Shown: in pieces, positions 36,238 to 44,540 of the stretch | How the letters are laid out: every line of letters begins with the position of its first letter | Position numbering within the stretch: position 1 is the stretch's first letter | NCBI GenBank assembly: GCA_028278645.1 | Contig: JANQDZ010000096.1 | Location: forward strand, 1 to 64,000 | DNA length: 64,000 nucleotides | Direction of reading: 5' to 3' | Source of the DNA: Longimicrobiales bacterium | Lineage (GTDB): Bacteria > Gemmatimonadota > Gemmatimonadetes > Longimicrobiales > Gaopeijiaceae | Made by a program: the position numbers and the translations under genes | The notes under the pieces: model-generated | What the model saw: the letters and a program-made list of their open reading frames with translations, nothing else | Databases searched by the model: none | What the model was told of the DNA's origin: nothing

Positions 36238-36681
36238 TCAGTCTCCTATCAGCTCCCGGACTTTCTGAACCAACTCCTCCGGATCGACCGGTTTGTCGAT
36301 GAAGGCTTCGGGACGCTCCACCCCATCTTCCCGCATGTGCTGGATCCCTCTTCTCAGGAGGTCCCTCAGGTCCTGGTATTCCGGTTCTTCTTCGGCCAAG
36401 CCGTCTTGCCCTTCGAGTACACTGGAAACCGCCGTGAGCATGATGACCGGAATGGACTTCAGGTCGTCGTCCTTCCGAAGCTGTCGGAAAACCACCCAAC
36501 CCGTTTTCTTCGGCATCATGATGTCCAGAACCATGAGGTCCGGACGACACTCAGCGGCTTTTTCGAAGCCCTCCTTTCCGTCATGCGCACCAATCGGCTC
36601 GTACCCGCTCCTCTGAAGAGCCAGGGAAAGGTACTCGACGGTGTTAGCGTCGTCGTCAATGACGAGAACTCTCTTGGACAT
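36238..36681 (-). CDS. Stand-alone response-regulator receiver protein
   Basis: The 147-residue protein is a single CheY-like receiver: acidic pocket VIDDD at 7-11, phosphoacceptor Asp53 in LDIMMPKKTG, the Thr switch in MLTAVSS and the Lys in FIDKPVD. It carries an extra loop (EEEPEYQDLRDLLRRGIQHMREDG) before the last strand. There is no output domain, so it must act by protein contact or as a phosphate sink. It overlaps the 3' end of the heme-sensor kinase gene by 26 bases and is its likely partner. Confidence 0.92.
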   Translation of the reverse strand: MSKRVLVIDDDANTVEYLSLALQRSGYEPIGAHDGKEGFEKAAECRPDLMVLDIMMPKKTGWVVFRQLRKDDDLKSIPVIMLTAVSSVLEGQDGLAEEEPEYQDLRDLLRRGIQHMREDGVERPEAFIDKPVDPEELVQKVRELIGD

Positions 36682-38590
36682 TTAGCTCCTCCTCCCGTTC
36701 TTGCCATGCACCGACAGGGAGAGAAAACCTGAAGGTACTGCCGCGATTAAGCTCAGATTCGACCTCGATGGTCCCCCCGTGCGCTCGGGCGACGCGAGAA
36801 GCCAAAGCAAGGCCCATACCCGTTCCGGTAGACATTTTTGTGCTGAAAAACGGGTTGAAGATGTTCTCTTTGACTTCGTCCGCGATGCCCTGGCCGTTGT
36901 CGCGCACCAAAAAGAGGACCTCTCGGCGATCCTCGGTGCGGTAGACGCTGAAGACCACCTTCGGGTTTTCAGGTTCCTCGTAGTCCTTCCATTCACAGGC
37001 CTCGATGGCGTTAACAACGAGGTCCATCAGCGCCGACCGGATCAGCCTCGGATCGCATTGGATGGTCACAGGTTCAGGTCCCAACTCAATGCAAACCTCG
37101 ACGCCCTTGCCACGGGCCAGATTCCTCCCTGCGCGGTGGACCGAGGCCACCAGTTCTCCCAGGTCGGTTTCTTCCAGTCGAGGCCCCCATTCTTTGACGT
37201 ACTCCAGCATCTCCGATGAAAGGCCGGTGACGTGACCGATTCCCTCCTGGACCATTTTCCAACCTTCTCCCAGGAGGTTCCGATCGTCCTCTTTCAGGCC
37301 AAGGTTGACCATGTACGATCCGCCCCGCAGGGCGCCGAGCATGTTTTTCAGTGTATGGTGCATCCCAGTGACAGCTTCCCCGACAGCGGCCAATCGTTCC
37401 TTGGAGATCAACTCCTGTTGGAGCCTCTTTTCTTCGGTGACGTCCTTGCTGATTCCGAATGTGCCGACCGGCTCACCGTCTGGGGTTCTCAAGCGAGAGA
37501 GGGTGAGGATCACGTCCCTGACATCGCCGCCTTTGGTCAGGAAGTGGGTTTGGTAGTTCACGACATGGTCGGTGTACCTCAGGCGCTCGATCGCCACATC
37601 CCGTTCCTTCGGATCGGAGAAGAGCATCTCGATCCTTTTCCCGATTACCTCCTCTCTCCCATAACCCAGGACGGCCTCAGCTCCGGTGTTGAAAGTCTTG
37701 ATCAAGCCGGACGGATCGACAGTGATGATCACGTCGGCAGAGCTCTCCACGATCCCCTGCAGGTACTCCTTCGTGTTGGTTAATTCCGAGAGTGTGTCGG
37801 AGAGCTCGGACACCATGTTGTCGAATGTCCCGGACAATTCCGCTATCCCGTCCCCCCTCGGGTCATTGAACCGGAAACTGAAATCCTTCCGGGAAACCCT
37901 CTCCGCTCCCTCCCTGAGGGTCCGAATTCTTCGACCAACCAGCCGGTCGGTCACCCACCAGGTGACACCGGCGCCGAGTGTGATAGAAGCCAGGAGGACC
38001 ACAAGAGTGTGTAGGAGACGTTGCGCGATGACGTCGTCGACCCTCGCAAGGGAGTAGTCTGTCTGGAGGAAACCGAGGACCGTCGAGTTTTCGACCTCGG
38101 TGTGGCAGCCGTTGATCCCGCAACCGTCTTCCCTGTGAATGGGAGTGACCACAGACAAAAAGCTCCCGCCGGAGCCGGATTCAAACATCCTATCTAGGGG
38201 GTCGTTGCCCAGATCGGCGATGCGGCCCGAGGAGGTGTGGCACGCGCTGCAGGGCCAGGTGTCTCGGGCAAAAATAGAGGGGCTGACATCCGGACGTGAC
38301 CCAACCACTTGGCCCCCGTGAGAAACCAACCGGACATCCCGAAAAAGAGAGCTGTCCGACATGAGACGGTCGAATAGCTCCTCCATGCTTACCGTGTCCC
38401 GGGTCATCATCAGGCCTCTGATGGCTTGCACGAGGGTTCGAGAGGCGAGCGTGGAAACATCTCGAGCCGACGACAGCGCGTCCGCCTCAAATGCCCGGTT
38501 CGCTACATAGGTGGAGGCCCCCAGGACAATCACGAGGACCACCAGGATCACCCCGTTCACTTTCCAGACGAGTTGGTTCTTGCGGAACAT
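36656..38590 (-). CDS. Membrane histidine kinase with two c-type heme motifs in its sensor domain
   Basis: The 644-residue kinase has one N-terminal helix (11-31), a periplasmic domain of about 155 residues, a second helix (about 191-212), HAMP, PAS (near 285-395), the H-box MHHTLKN and a GHKL ATPase (VVNAIEAC, DNGQGI, GTGMGLALA). The periplasmic domain contains CSACH at 114-118 and CGINGCH (Cys-x4-Cys-His) at 157-163, sites for covalent heme attachment. It therefore probably senses redox state or a gaseous ligand outside the inner membrane. It is the first gene of a two-gene unit with the receiver protein. Confidence 0.9.
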   Translation of the reverse strand: MFRKNQLVWKVNGVILVVLVIVLGASTYVANRAFEADALSSARDVSTLASRTLVQAIRGLMMTRDTVSMEELFDRLMSDSSLFRDVRLVSHGGQVVGSRPDVSPSIFARDTWPCSACHTSSGRIADLGNDPLDRMFESGSGGSFLSVVTPIHREDGCGINGCHTEVENSTVLGFLQTDYSLARVDDVIAQRLLHTLVVLLASITLGAGVTWWVTDRLVGRRIRTLREGAERVSRKDFSFRFNDPRGDGIAELSGTFDNMVSELSDTLSELTNTKEYLQGIVESSADVIITVDPSGLIKTFNTGAEAVLGYGREEVIGKRIEMLFSDPKERDVAIERLRYTDHVVNYQTHFLTKGGDVRDVILTLSRLRTPDGEPVGTFGISKDVTEEKRLQQELISKERLAAVGEAVTGMHHTLKNMLGALRGGSYMVNLGLKEDDRNLLGEGWKMVQEGIGHVTGLSSEMLEYVKEWGPRLEETDLGELVASVHRAGRNLARGKGVEVCIELGPEPVTIQCDPRLIRSALMDLVVNAIEACEWKDYEEPENPKVVFSVYRTEDRREVLFLVRDNGQGIADEVKENIFNPFFSTKMSTGTGMGLALASRVARAHGGTIEVESELNRGSTFRFSLPVGAWQEREEELNVQESSRH

Positions 38591-38802
38591 CTCGAGAACC
38601 TCGGTGCCCGAGCACTTCCTTCAAGGCCCAGTCCGAGTCGAGGGCCCCTCAAAACCTCCAGCCAGGAGACGAGGGATGTTTTTCGGCTAGGCCGTTATGG
38701 GATCAGAGACAGCAAAACCCGCTCCAAAACGGTTAGTTGGGAAGTAAGGAGAAGGGTGGGAGGCCTCGAGAAGCCGTATCTGGCTCCGCCGATTGAAGGT
38801 CC

Positions 38803-40155
38803 TCAGATCCCGAAGGTCTTGAGTTTCCGATAGAGATTTCTCTCCGAGATACCCAGAATCCGAGCGGCCTTCCCCCTATGACCACTCACCGAGTCGAGGA
38901 CCTTCTGGATGTGGTCCCTTTCCATGTCTGCTAGGGAAGACAGGGAGCCGTCACCCTGGGAGGACCTGAATGAACCCGAGTGGGGGTGGACCGCCCTCGG
39001 AAGGTGCTGTGGGAGAATCTCATCTCCTTCACAAACGATCATTGCACGTTCGACGGCATGGAGGAGCTCCCTGACGTTCCCCGGCCAATCGTGCCCCAGG
39101 AAGAGGGTCATGGCTTCATCGCCCATCCGCCTATGGAGCCCGAACCTCTCGTTCAGGAGTCCGACGAAGTGCTGGGTGAGGAGGTCAACATCCCCGCTCC
39201 GTTCCCTGAGTGGGGGTAGGGTAAGGATGACGGTGCTCAATCGGTAGTAGAGGTCCTCCCGGAACAACCCCTTCATTACTCGGTCTTCCAGGTCTCGGTT
39301 GGTGGCCGTAACCACCCTTACATCCACTCGGATCTCCTTTGTCCCGCCCACATGACGGAAGGTCCCAGTGTCAAGAACACGTAGGAGCTTCACCTGCGTG
39401 GCGGGACTGACCTCACCGATCTCGTCGAGGAAGATTGTGCCTCCGTCGGCCACCTCAAAAAGGCCGGCTTTCCTCCGGTCGGCTCCGGTGAAAGCGCCGC
39501 GCTCGTGGCCGAACAACTCGCTCTGAAGCAGCTCCTCCTGAAGAGCCGCACATTCCACCACTACGAAGGGTTTCTTTCCCCTGGAACTCCGGGAATGGAG
39601 CAGTTTGGCGATCATCTCCTTCCCGGAGCCGGTCTCGCCGTTGATCAGTACCGTTGAGTCGCTGGTGGCCACCTTGGTGGCGAGCTCGATGAGGTGTAAA
39701 AACTCCGGGCTTGCGCCTACCAGCCAGTCGCCCGGGTCGCTGGGAGTCAGGCCTCTCTCAAGGACGCTGGTCCGACGGTTCAGCTTCTGGCGCTCCAGAG
39801 CCCGCTGGATGCGCACCTCGAGCTCGTTGATGGGGCACGGCTTCGATACGTAGTCGAATGCACCCCGCCGGATCGACTCGATGGCCGTGTCCATCGAGCC
39901 ATGACCGGTGAGCATGATCACTTCGCTTCCTGGGCTTCTCTCTACCGCCGCCTGCAAGACGTCCATGCCGGAGATGTCCGGGAGCTGGAGGTCAAGGAGA
40001 ATGATGTCAGGTTTCTCCGCATCGATTTCCTGCAGCGCTTCACCACCGGAGCTTGCCGTGGCTACCTCGAAGCCCCGATGGCGAAGCTCGCCGGCCATAA
40101 CCACCCGGAACGGATCGTCGTCGTCGACCAGGAGAAGCCTGGGAGTCGCCGTCAT
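38803..40155 (-). CDS. NtrC-family sigma-54 response regulator
   Basis: The 450-residue protein has a receiver domain (acidic pocket VDDDD, phosphoacceptor Asp55 in LLDLQLPDISG), an AAA+ domain with GETGSGKE, GAFTGA and GGTIFLDEIGE, and a C-terminal Fis-type helix-turn-helix (HRGKAARILGISERNLYRKL). Phosphorylation should drive oligomerisation and opening of sigma-54 promoters. Its start overlaps the stop of the second heme kinase by four bases, so the two are a cognate pair. Five candidate promoters of this class lie in the cytochrome island downstream. Confidence 0.95.
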   Translation of the reverse strand: MTATPRLLLVDDDDPFRVVMAGELRHRGFEVATASSGGEALQEIDAEKPDIILLDLQLPDISGMDVLQAAVERSPGSEVIMLTGHGSMDTAIESIRRGAFDYVSKPCPINELEVRIQRALERQKLNRRTSVLERGLTPSDPGDWLVGASPEFLHLIELATKVATSDSTVLINGETGSGKEMIAKLLHSRSSRGKKPFVVVECAALQEELLQSELFGHERGAFTGADRRKAGLFEVADGGTIFLDEIGEVSPATQVKLLRVLDTGTFRHVGGTKEIRVDVRVVTATNRDLEDRVMKGLFREDLYYRLSTVILTLPPLRERSGDVDLLTQHFVGLLNERFGLHRRMGDEAMTLFLGHDWPGNVRELLHAVERAMIVCEGDEILPQHLPRAVHPHSGSFRSSQGDGSLSSLADMERDHIQKVLDSVSGHRGKAARILGISERNLYRKLKTFGI

Positions 40156-42038
40156 CTCTCACCACCCGTGACCTGATAGGATACTTCGCCGTCCGGAAGG
40201 ACTATTTCGAAAACAGACCCTGCCCCCGCCTCACTTTGCACAGAGATATCCCCTCCCCATTGCCGCACGAAATTGAGGGCCAGGAACAAACCCAACCCGG
40301 TCCCGTCCCTCCTGAAGCTAACGAACGGTTCGAAGATTCGGTCGAGCTCAGAAGGGGGAATCCCGCGTCCGGTGTCCTGTACCCGAATCCTTGCCCCTTC
40401 TTGGGCTTCCACCCCCACTGTAACCTCACCGCCGGCCTCACATGCCTCAACGGCGTTTAGGACGAGGTTGATCAGCGCGTGCTGCAGATCCGCCTCGTTG
40501 GCCCGCACCTGAACGCCGGATGGGCCCGGCCCAGCGCGGAGCTCTACACTCCGGTCTTTCGCCGTCGGCGCCACCAACCCCATTACAGCCTCCACGACAG
40601 TCCCCAGATCCACTACCTCACTCGGAGACGGCTGGCCCCGAGACAGTCTCAGGAAATGCTGAGTAATTCCCCTGCACCTCATCACCTGGTCACGAGCAAT
40701 CGAAGCGGACATTTCGATATCGGAGAGGGTTCGGTCTGCCTTATCTTCCGCTCCCGCTTCCCGCATGATCCCCTCGAGGCAGGTCAAAACCGTTGCGAGG
40801 GGAGTACTCATCTCATGGGAAAAGCCCGACGCCAACAAGCCGAGGGAGGCGAACCGGTGGGAATCGGCCAAACGAGCCTCTGCCGCCCGCCGTTCGGAAA
40901 TGTCTCTCCACACCTCAACCACTTGCACCACCTCTCCATCCAGACCTCTGATCGGAGATGAGTGTACCTCCTCCCATACGACGCTTCCCGAGGGTTCCGA
41001 ACGGCTACAGATTCTGGTTTGTGAGAGGCCCGTTGCCAGGCAGGCCAGGGTCGGGCAGTCGGTGGCTGAGCAGGAATCGTCGGCGATCAGGCTACAGCTG
41101 CATCCCAACACCTCATCCCGCGAATGGCCCGTCCTCTCCAGGAAAGCGGTATTGGCGGCCAGGATATTCCTTGCCGGGTCCAAAACCACGATTCCATCGT
41201 CGATACTGTTGATCACGGTTTCCAGGCGTTCTCGCTGATGACGGACCTCCCCCAGGAGCCCCGTCACCGAATCGGCCATTCGGTTGAACTCCCCTCCGAG
41301 CCAGGAGATGGTGTCGGAGCCAGTCACGGGCACTCTCTGCTCGAGATCCCCTTCAGCGATCAGACGGGCGGCCGTCTCAAACCGGTGGAGGCGCCGTAGA
41401 ACGAGGACCTGGACTACCCCGGCAACGGTGCCCACGAGAAGCATCGCCAGTAGAGCGCTACCCCCGATCATCAATCGGAGATCACGGCCCACCCCGGCCC
41501 TCATGGGCTCGATGTTGTTATCGAAGATGAGAAGGCCGTTGACACTTTGAGCTGGATCGTGGCAGGACTGACAGGGCCCCTCATTCGTGATGGGGAGGAC
41601 CACCCGCAGGATCGCTTGCTCATCGACCTGGACTATCTGACCGAAGGTCCGATCCTCCGGCGGAAGGAGATGGCAACCTTCGCAGGTAGGTGAGTTCTGG
41701 TCCAGGGTCGTACCCACGGTCCCCAGATCCGTAGAATGTCTGACCGTGCCCTCGTGGTCGAGAATCTCCAGGCTCTCCACCTCGGTCCGATCTCCAAAGC
41801 CCTGGATCATGTTCCGGATCAGGTCCTCGTCCTTATCCAGCATCTGGTGCTCGAGGGCTTCCAGGATGGTCTCCCCCTGGACCTTCGCGGTCTCCTCAGC
41901 CGACTCGAGCAGGGTCGCGAAGTAGTGTTTCGAGTACAGATAAGCACCCACGGCGAAGGCGACGGTCACCGCGAGCGTGATGGGGATCGCCAGGGCGGCG
42001 GTGGTGCGGGTAATGTGGCGCTTCACTTTTTGCTCCAT
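40152..42038 (-). CDS. Membrane histidine kinase with diheme periplasmic sensor and cysteine-rich PAS
   Basis: The 628-residue kinase has a helix (12-34), a periplasmic domain with CEGCH (119-123) and CQSCH (156-160), a second helix (about 188-210), HAMP, PAS, H-box FSHEMSTPL and a GHKL ATPase (VLNAVEAC, DTGRGI, GTGLGLFLA). The PAS domain contains an unusual cysteine cluster (CSCSLIADDSC, TDCPTLAC, TRIC), which could bind a metal or cluster. Two covalent hemes point to redox or ligand sensing in the periplasm. It is co-transcribed with the NtrC-type regulator and preceded by a perfect 49-bp palindrome. Confidence 0.92.
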   Translation of the reverse strand: MEQKVKRHITRTTAALAIPITLAVTVAFAVGAYLYSKHYFATLLESAEETAKVQGETILEALEHQMLDKDEDLIRNMIQGFGDRTEVESLEILDHEGTVRHSTDLGTVGTTLDQNSPTCEGCHLLPPEDRTFGQIVQVDEQAILRVVLPITNEGPCQSCHDPAQSVNGLLIFDNNIEPMRAGVGRDLRLMIGGSALLAMLLVGTVAGVVQVLVLRRLHRFETAARLIAEGDLEQRVPVTGSDTISWLGGEFNRMADSVTGLLGEVRHQRERLETVINSIDDGIVVLDPARNILAANTAFLERTGHSRDEVLGCSCSLIADDSCSATDCPTLACLATGLSQTRICSRSEPSGSVVWEEVHSSPIRGLDGEVVQVVEVWRDISERRAAEARLADSHRFASLGLLASGFSHEMSTPLATVLTCLEGIMREAGAEDKADRTLSDIEMSASIARDQVMRCRGITQHFLRLSRGQPSPSEVVDLGTVVEAVMGLVAPTAKDRSVELRAGPGPSGVQVRANEADLQHALINLVLNAVEACEAGGEVTVGVEAQEGARIRVQDTGRGIPPSELDRIFEPFVSFRRDGTGLGLFLALNFVRQWGGDISVQSEAGAGSVFEIVLPDGEVSYQVTGGER

Positions 42039-42090
42039 GCAGGGCTACGGCCAAATACTCATCTCGATCCCCCCGTCCGTCAACCGACCT

Positions 42091-42139
42091 TGATTCCTGA
42101 CAACCTGTCAGGCGTGGCCTGACAGGTTGTCAGGAATCA
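42091..42139. promoter_or_regulatory. Perfect 49-bp palindrome made of two tandem operator dyads
   Basis: Two 23-base arms (42091-42113 and 42117-42139) are exact reverse complements around a GTG centre. Each arm is itself a dyad, CCTGACA-N3-TGTCAGG, so the element is two adjacent copies of one site. It lies between the divergent kinase and NrfD operons. Its centre is about 107 bases upstream of the expected start of the sigma-54 promoter at 42195, the usual place for an NtrC-type enhancer. It could also serve as operator for the kinase promoter on the other strand. Confidence 0.85.
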
Positions 42140-42194
42140 GCAATCTGGTCCTCCGAAAAATGATTCTCGGGGCCAGCTTTTTCAAAACAAAAGG

Positions 42195-42211
42195 TCGGCA
42201 CTCCCCTTGCT
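42195..42211 (+). promoter_or_regulatory. Sigma-54 promoter for the NrfD-type operon
   Basis: GGCAC-N5-TTGCT with GG at 42197-42198 and GC at 42209-42210 gives the obligatory ten-base spacing. It differs from the consensus only at the first T and the G after CAC. Transcription should start near 42222, 25 bases before the first gene. Confidence 0.8.
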
Positions 42212-42246
42212 CCCCGGAAAACCGAATCCATAAAAAAGGGGAGATC

Positions 42247-42561
42247 ATGGATGCGATACTGATCATCTTTGCGATCTGTCTTTTCGGCGTCCTTTTCACG
42301 GTCATGATCTTCGCCATCGCGATGCGCCCTGTGCTGGACGAGGAAGAGGAGCCTCCCCAGCCAAGACCATCCCCTCCGCCCGAAGATTTTTTCTTGGAAG
42401 ACCGGGATCGTGAGGTGGGCGGTCCGGGCTCACCGTCGAACCCGCTTTTGGTGCAACTGGAGCACCACGTTCGGGCTGAGCACGGAGCAGCATCAACCTT
42501 CCTCCGGATGCCAAATCCCGAGACTCTTCACGCCCCATCCGACTCCACCCTTTCGCTCTAG
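42247..42561 (+). CDS. Small membrane protein with acidic-proline tail (104 aa)
   Basis: The start at 42247 has a ribosome site (AAAAGGGGAGATC) and begins a single helix (AILIIFAICLFGVLFTVMIFAIAM). The rest is disordered, with DEEEEPPQPRPSPPPEDFF and a polar C-terminus. The N-terminus faces the periplasm or cytoplasm with no strong charge bias. It is the first gene of the tetraheme/Fe-S/NrfD operon, so it may be an accessory subunit or assembly factor. No family is recognised. Confidence 0.65.
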   Translation: MDAILIIFAICLFGVLFTVMIFAIAMRPVLDEEEEPPQPRPSPPPEDFFLEDRDREVGGPGSPSNPLLVQLEHHVRAEHGAASTFLRMPNPETLHAPSDSTLSL

Positions 42562-42572
42562 GGGGCTCTCGG

Positions 42573-43043
42573 ATGTTGGTCATGGATGCGGACATTTTCG
42601 CCAGCCTCTCCAGGGAAGAGGTCGGTAGGATCCTGTCGATGGCGTCTCCGAGAACCGTACCGGCTGAAAACGTGGTCTTTGGACTCGGCGACGAGGCAAT
42701 CAATCTTTTCCTGGTCGAGAAGGGAGCGGTGAAGTTAACCCTCCCGATCACCGTTGCCGGAAAAACTCTGGACACCCTGGTGGAGGAGAGGCTGCCCGGT
42801 CAGCTCCTGGGTTGGTCCGCCCTTGTTCCACCGCATCGATACACGCTCCGGGCATCGGCAACGGTGGACTCCGAGCTCCAATCGATACCCCGCAACTCCT
42901 TCTTTGACCTCTTGGATTCCATGCCTTCGGTGGGTTACACCGTATTCACCAACCTCGCCGCGATTCTGGGAGAAAGACTCCAGCTCTCCCAAACCATGTG
43001 GATAAGGGAGATGCAGCGTCGTCTCTCGAACCGTGGTGGCTGA
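42573..43043 (+). CDS. Cyclic-nucleotide-binding-domain protein without DNA-binding domain
   Basis: The 156-residue protein is one cNMP-binding-fold domain, as in CRP/FNR: FASLSREEVGRILSMA, VFGLGDEAINLFLVEKGAVKLT, LPGQLLGWSAL and the C-helix region (VGYTVFTNLAAILGERLQLSQ). The canonical cAMP phosphate cassette (GExx plus Arg-Ser/Thr) is not preserved and there is no helix-turn-helix, so it cannot act as a classical transcription factor. It sits inside the electron-transfer operon and may sense a small molecule or protein partner. The stop overlaps the next start by 11 bases. Confidence 0.8.
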   Translation: MLVMDADIFASLSREEVGRILSMASPRTVPAENVVFGLGDEAINLFLVEKGAVKLTLPITVAGKTLDTLVEERLPGQLLGWSALVPPHRYTLRASATVDSELQSIPRNSFFDLLDSMPSVGYTVFTNLAAILGERLQLSQTMWIREMQRRLSNRGG

Positions 43044-43653
43044 GGTGAAGGACGCCGTGGAGGAGCGGGTCCATCTACTCCGGTCCAGGCACCTTCCCTG
43101 GGCAGTCGGGGTGCTGACCGCCGTTCTTCTTACCACCGGGTGCGGAGCTGATCGTGACGCGAATCCGGACCCCGAGCACCCCCCAGTCCCTAGTGGCTCT
43201 GGGCAGGTGGTCGGGGAAACCCTCGAGGTTCCCCCGCCTCCGTTTTCCGTGGGGGTTTTCCCCTGTTCCAACTGCCACGGGATGATTCCCCCGAATCCCG
43301 TGCGGAGGGAACTCACTGGTTTCCATACCGAGATCGTTCTCCACCACGACGAAGACAACAGGTGGTGCCTCGATTGTCACGATACCGAGGATAGGGACCA
43401 ACTCCACCTTGCAAGCGGGGCCTTGGTTCCCTTCGAAGAGTCGTACCGTCTGTGCGGCCAGTGCCACGGCGAAAAGTACCGAGATTGGAGGGCCGGCGTG
43501 CACGGGCGGCGATCCGGGGACTGGAACGGACAGAAAACCTACCTCCTTTGCGCCCACTGCCACGACCCACACCAGCCCCGGTTCAAGGCCATGGAGCCAA
43601 TGCCCCCCCCCGTTCCCCCACATCAGACCGTTGGCAAGGGGGTGGCACGATGA
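43033..43653 (+). CDS. Tetraheme c-type cytochrome lipoprotein
   Basis: The 206-residue product starts at GTG within the previous gene. A basic N-terminus and helix end in a lipobox (VLLTTGCG). Four Cys-x-x-Cys-His motifs follow: CSNCH, CLDCH, CGQCH and CAHCH. Early His residues (FHTEIVLHH) may serve as distal ligands. It is coupled to the Fe-S subunit by an ATGA overlap, giving the order cytochrome / Fe-S / NrfD found in multiheme quinone oxidoreductases. It would exchange electrons with periplasmic carriers. Confidence 0.92.
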   Translation: MVAEVKDAVEERVHLLRSRHLPWAVGVLTAVLLTTGCGADRDANPDPEHPPVPSGSGQVVGETLEVPPPPFSVGVFPCSNCHGMIPPNPVRRELTGFHTEIVLHHDEDNRWCLDCHDTEDRDQLHLASGALVPFEESYRLCGQCHGEKYRDWRAGVHGRRSGDWNGQKTYLLCAHCHDPHQPRFKAMEPMPPPVPPHQTVGKGVAR

Positions 43654-44534
43654 CCGACCAAAAACCCATCCTGGAAAAGGAGTTCTCCCGGAAGAGGTTC
43701 ATATCGGTGGCGGCTGCCGCAGCCGCCGGATATCTCCTCACCGGATGCGGCCCAAAGCGCCTTTATGAAGTGCCCCCGGACCGTTTGCGGGAACTGCTGG
43801 ACGAGATGGAAAGGGACCTGGCGGCGAGACTCGGTACCGAGGTGGCAATGTCCGGCGCCGGCCCCATGCCCGGTGTCGAATTCGCCTACGCCCTGGATAT
43901 CTCCCGCTGCGTCGGATGTAGGCGCTGTGTCTACGGCTGCGTAGAGGAGAACAATCAGTCCAGAGATCCCCAGGTCCACTGGATTCGGGTCCTATCCATG
44001 GAGCTGGAGGGTGGTGTGGACTTCTCCGAATCGGATCCCTACTACGACCCCGAAGAGGTCCCGCAGGAGGGCCATTTCTATGTGCCCGTTCAGTGCCAGC
44101 AGTGCCGAAACGCCCCGTGCACCAAGGTTTGCCCGGTGGGAGCCACGTGGACCGAGCCCGACGGGATCGTGGTGATTGACTACGACTGGTGCATCGGATG
44201 CCGGTACTGCATGGCCGCCTGCCCCTACGGAGCCCGCCATTTCAACTGGCAGGAGCCAGCCCTATCCCAGGAGGAGTTGAATACGAACATGCACTACCTG
44301 GGCAACCGGCCCAGGCCAGCCGGAGTGGTGGAGAAGTGCACCTTCTGCATTCAAAGGACGAGGGAGGGCCGCTACCCAGCGTGCGTCGAGGTTTGCCCCG
44401 TGGGAGCAAGGAAATTTGGCAACCTCCTGGATCCGGAAAGCGAGATCCGGTACATCCTCGAACACAAGCGTATCCTGGTTTTGAAGGAGGAGCTGAACAC
44501 CCTCCCGAAGTTCTTCTACTTCTACGGGACTTGA
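43650..44534 (+). CDS. Periplasmic four-cluster [4Fe-4S] subunit (NrfC/DmsB type)
   Basis: The ATG at 43650 is chosen for the ATGA overlap and the signal; the product has 294 residues. The N-terminus (SRKRFISVAAAAAAGYLLTG, then Cys) is a Tat-like signal with Arg-Lys-Arg in place of the strict twin arginine, plus a possible lipobox. Cysteines for four clusters follow: CVGCRRCVYGC, CQQCRNAPCTKVCP, CIGCRYCMAACP, and CTFC with CVEVCP. It passes electrons between the NrfD-type quinone site and the tetraheme protein. Confidence 0.93.
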   Translation: MTDQKPILEKEFSRKRFISVAAAAAAGYLLTGCGPKRLYEVPPDRLRELLDEMERDLAARLGTEVAMSGAGPMPGVEFAYALDISRCVGCRRCVYGCVEENNQSRDPQVHWIRVLSMELEGGVDFSESDPYYDPEEVPQEGHFYVPVQCQQCRNAPCTKVCPVGATWTEPDGIVVIDYDWCIGCRYCMAACPYGARHFNWQEPALSQEELNTNMHYLGNRPRPAGVVEKCTFCIQRTREGRYPACVEVCPVGARKFGNLLDPESEIRYILEHKRILVLKEELNTLPKFFYFYGT

Positions 44535-44540
44535 GGGCAC

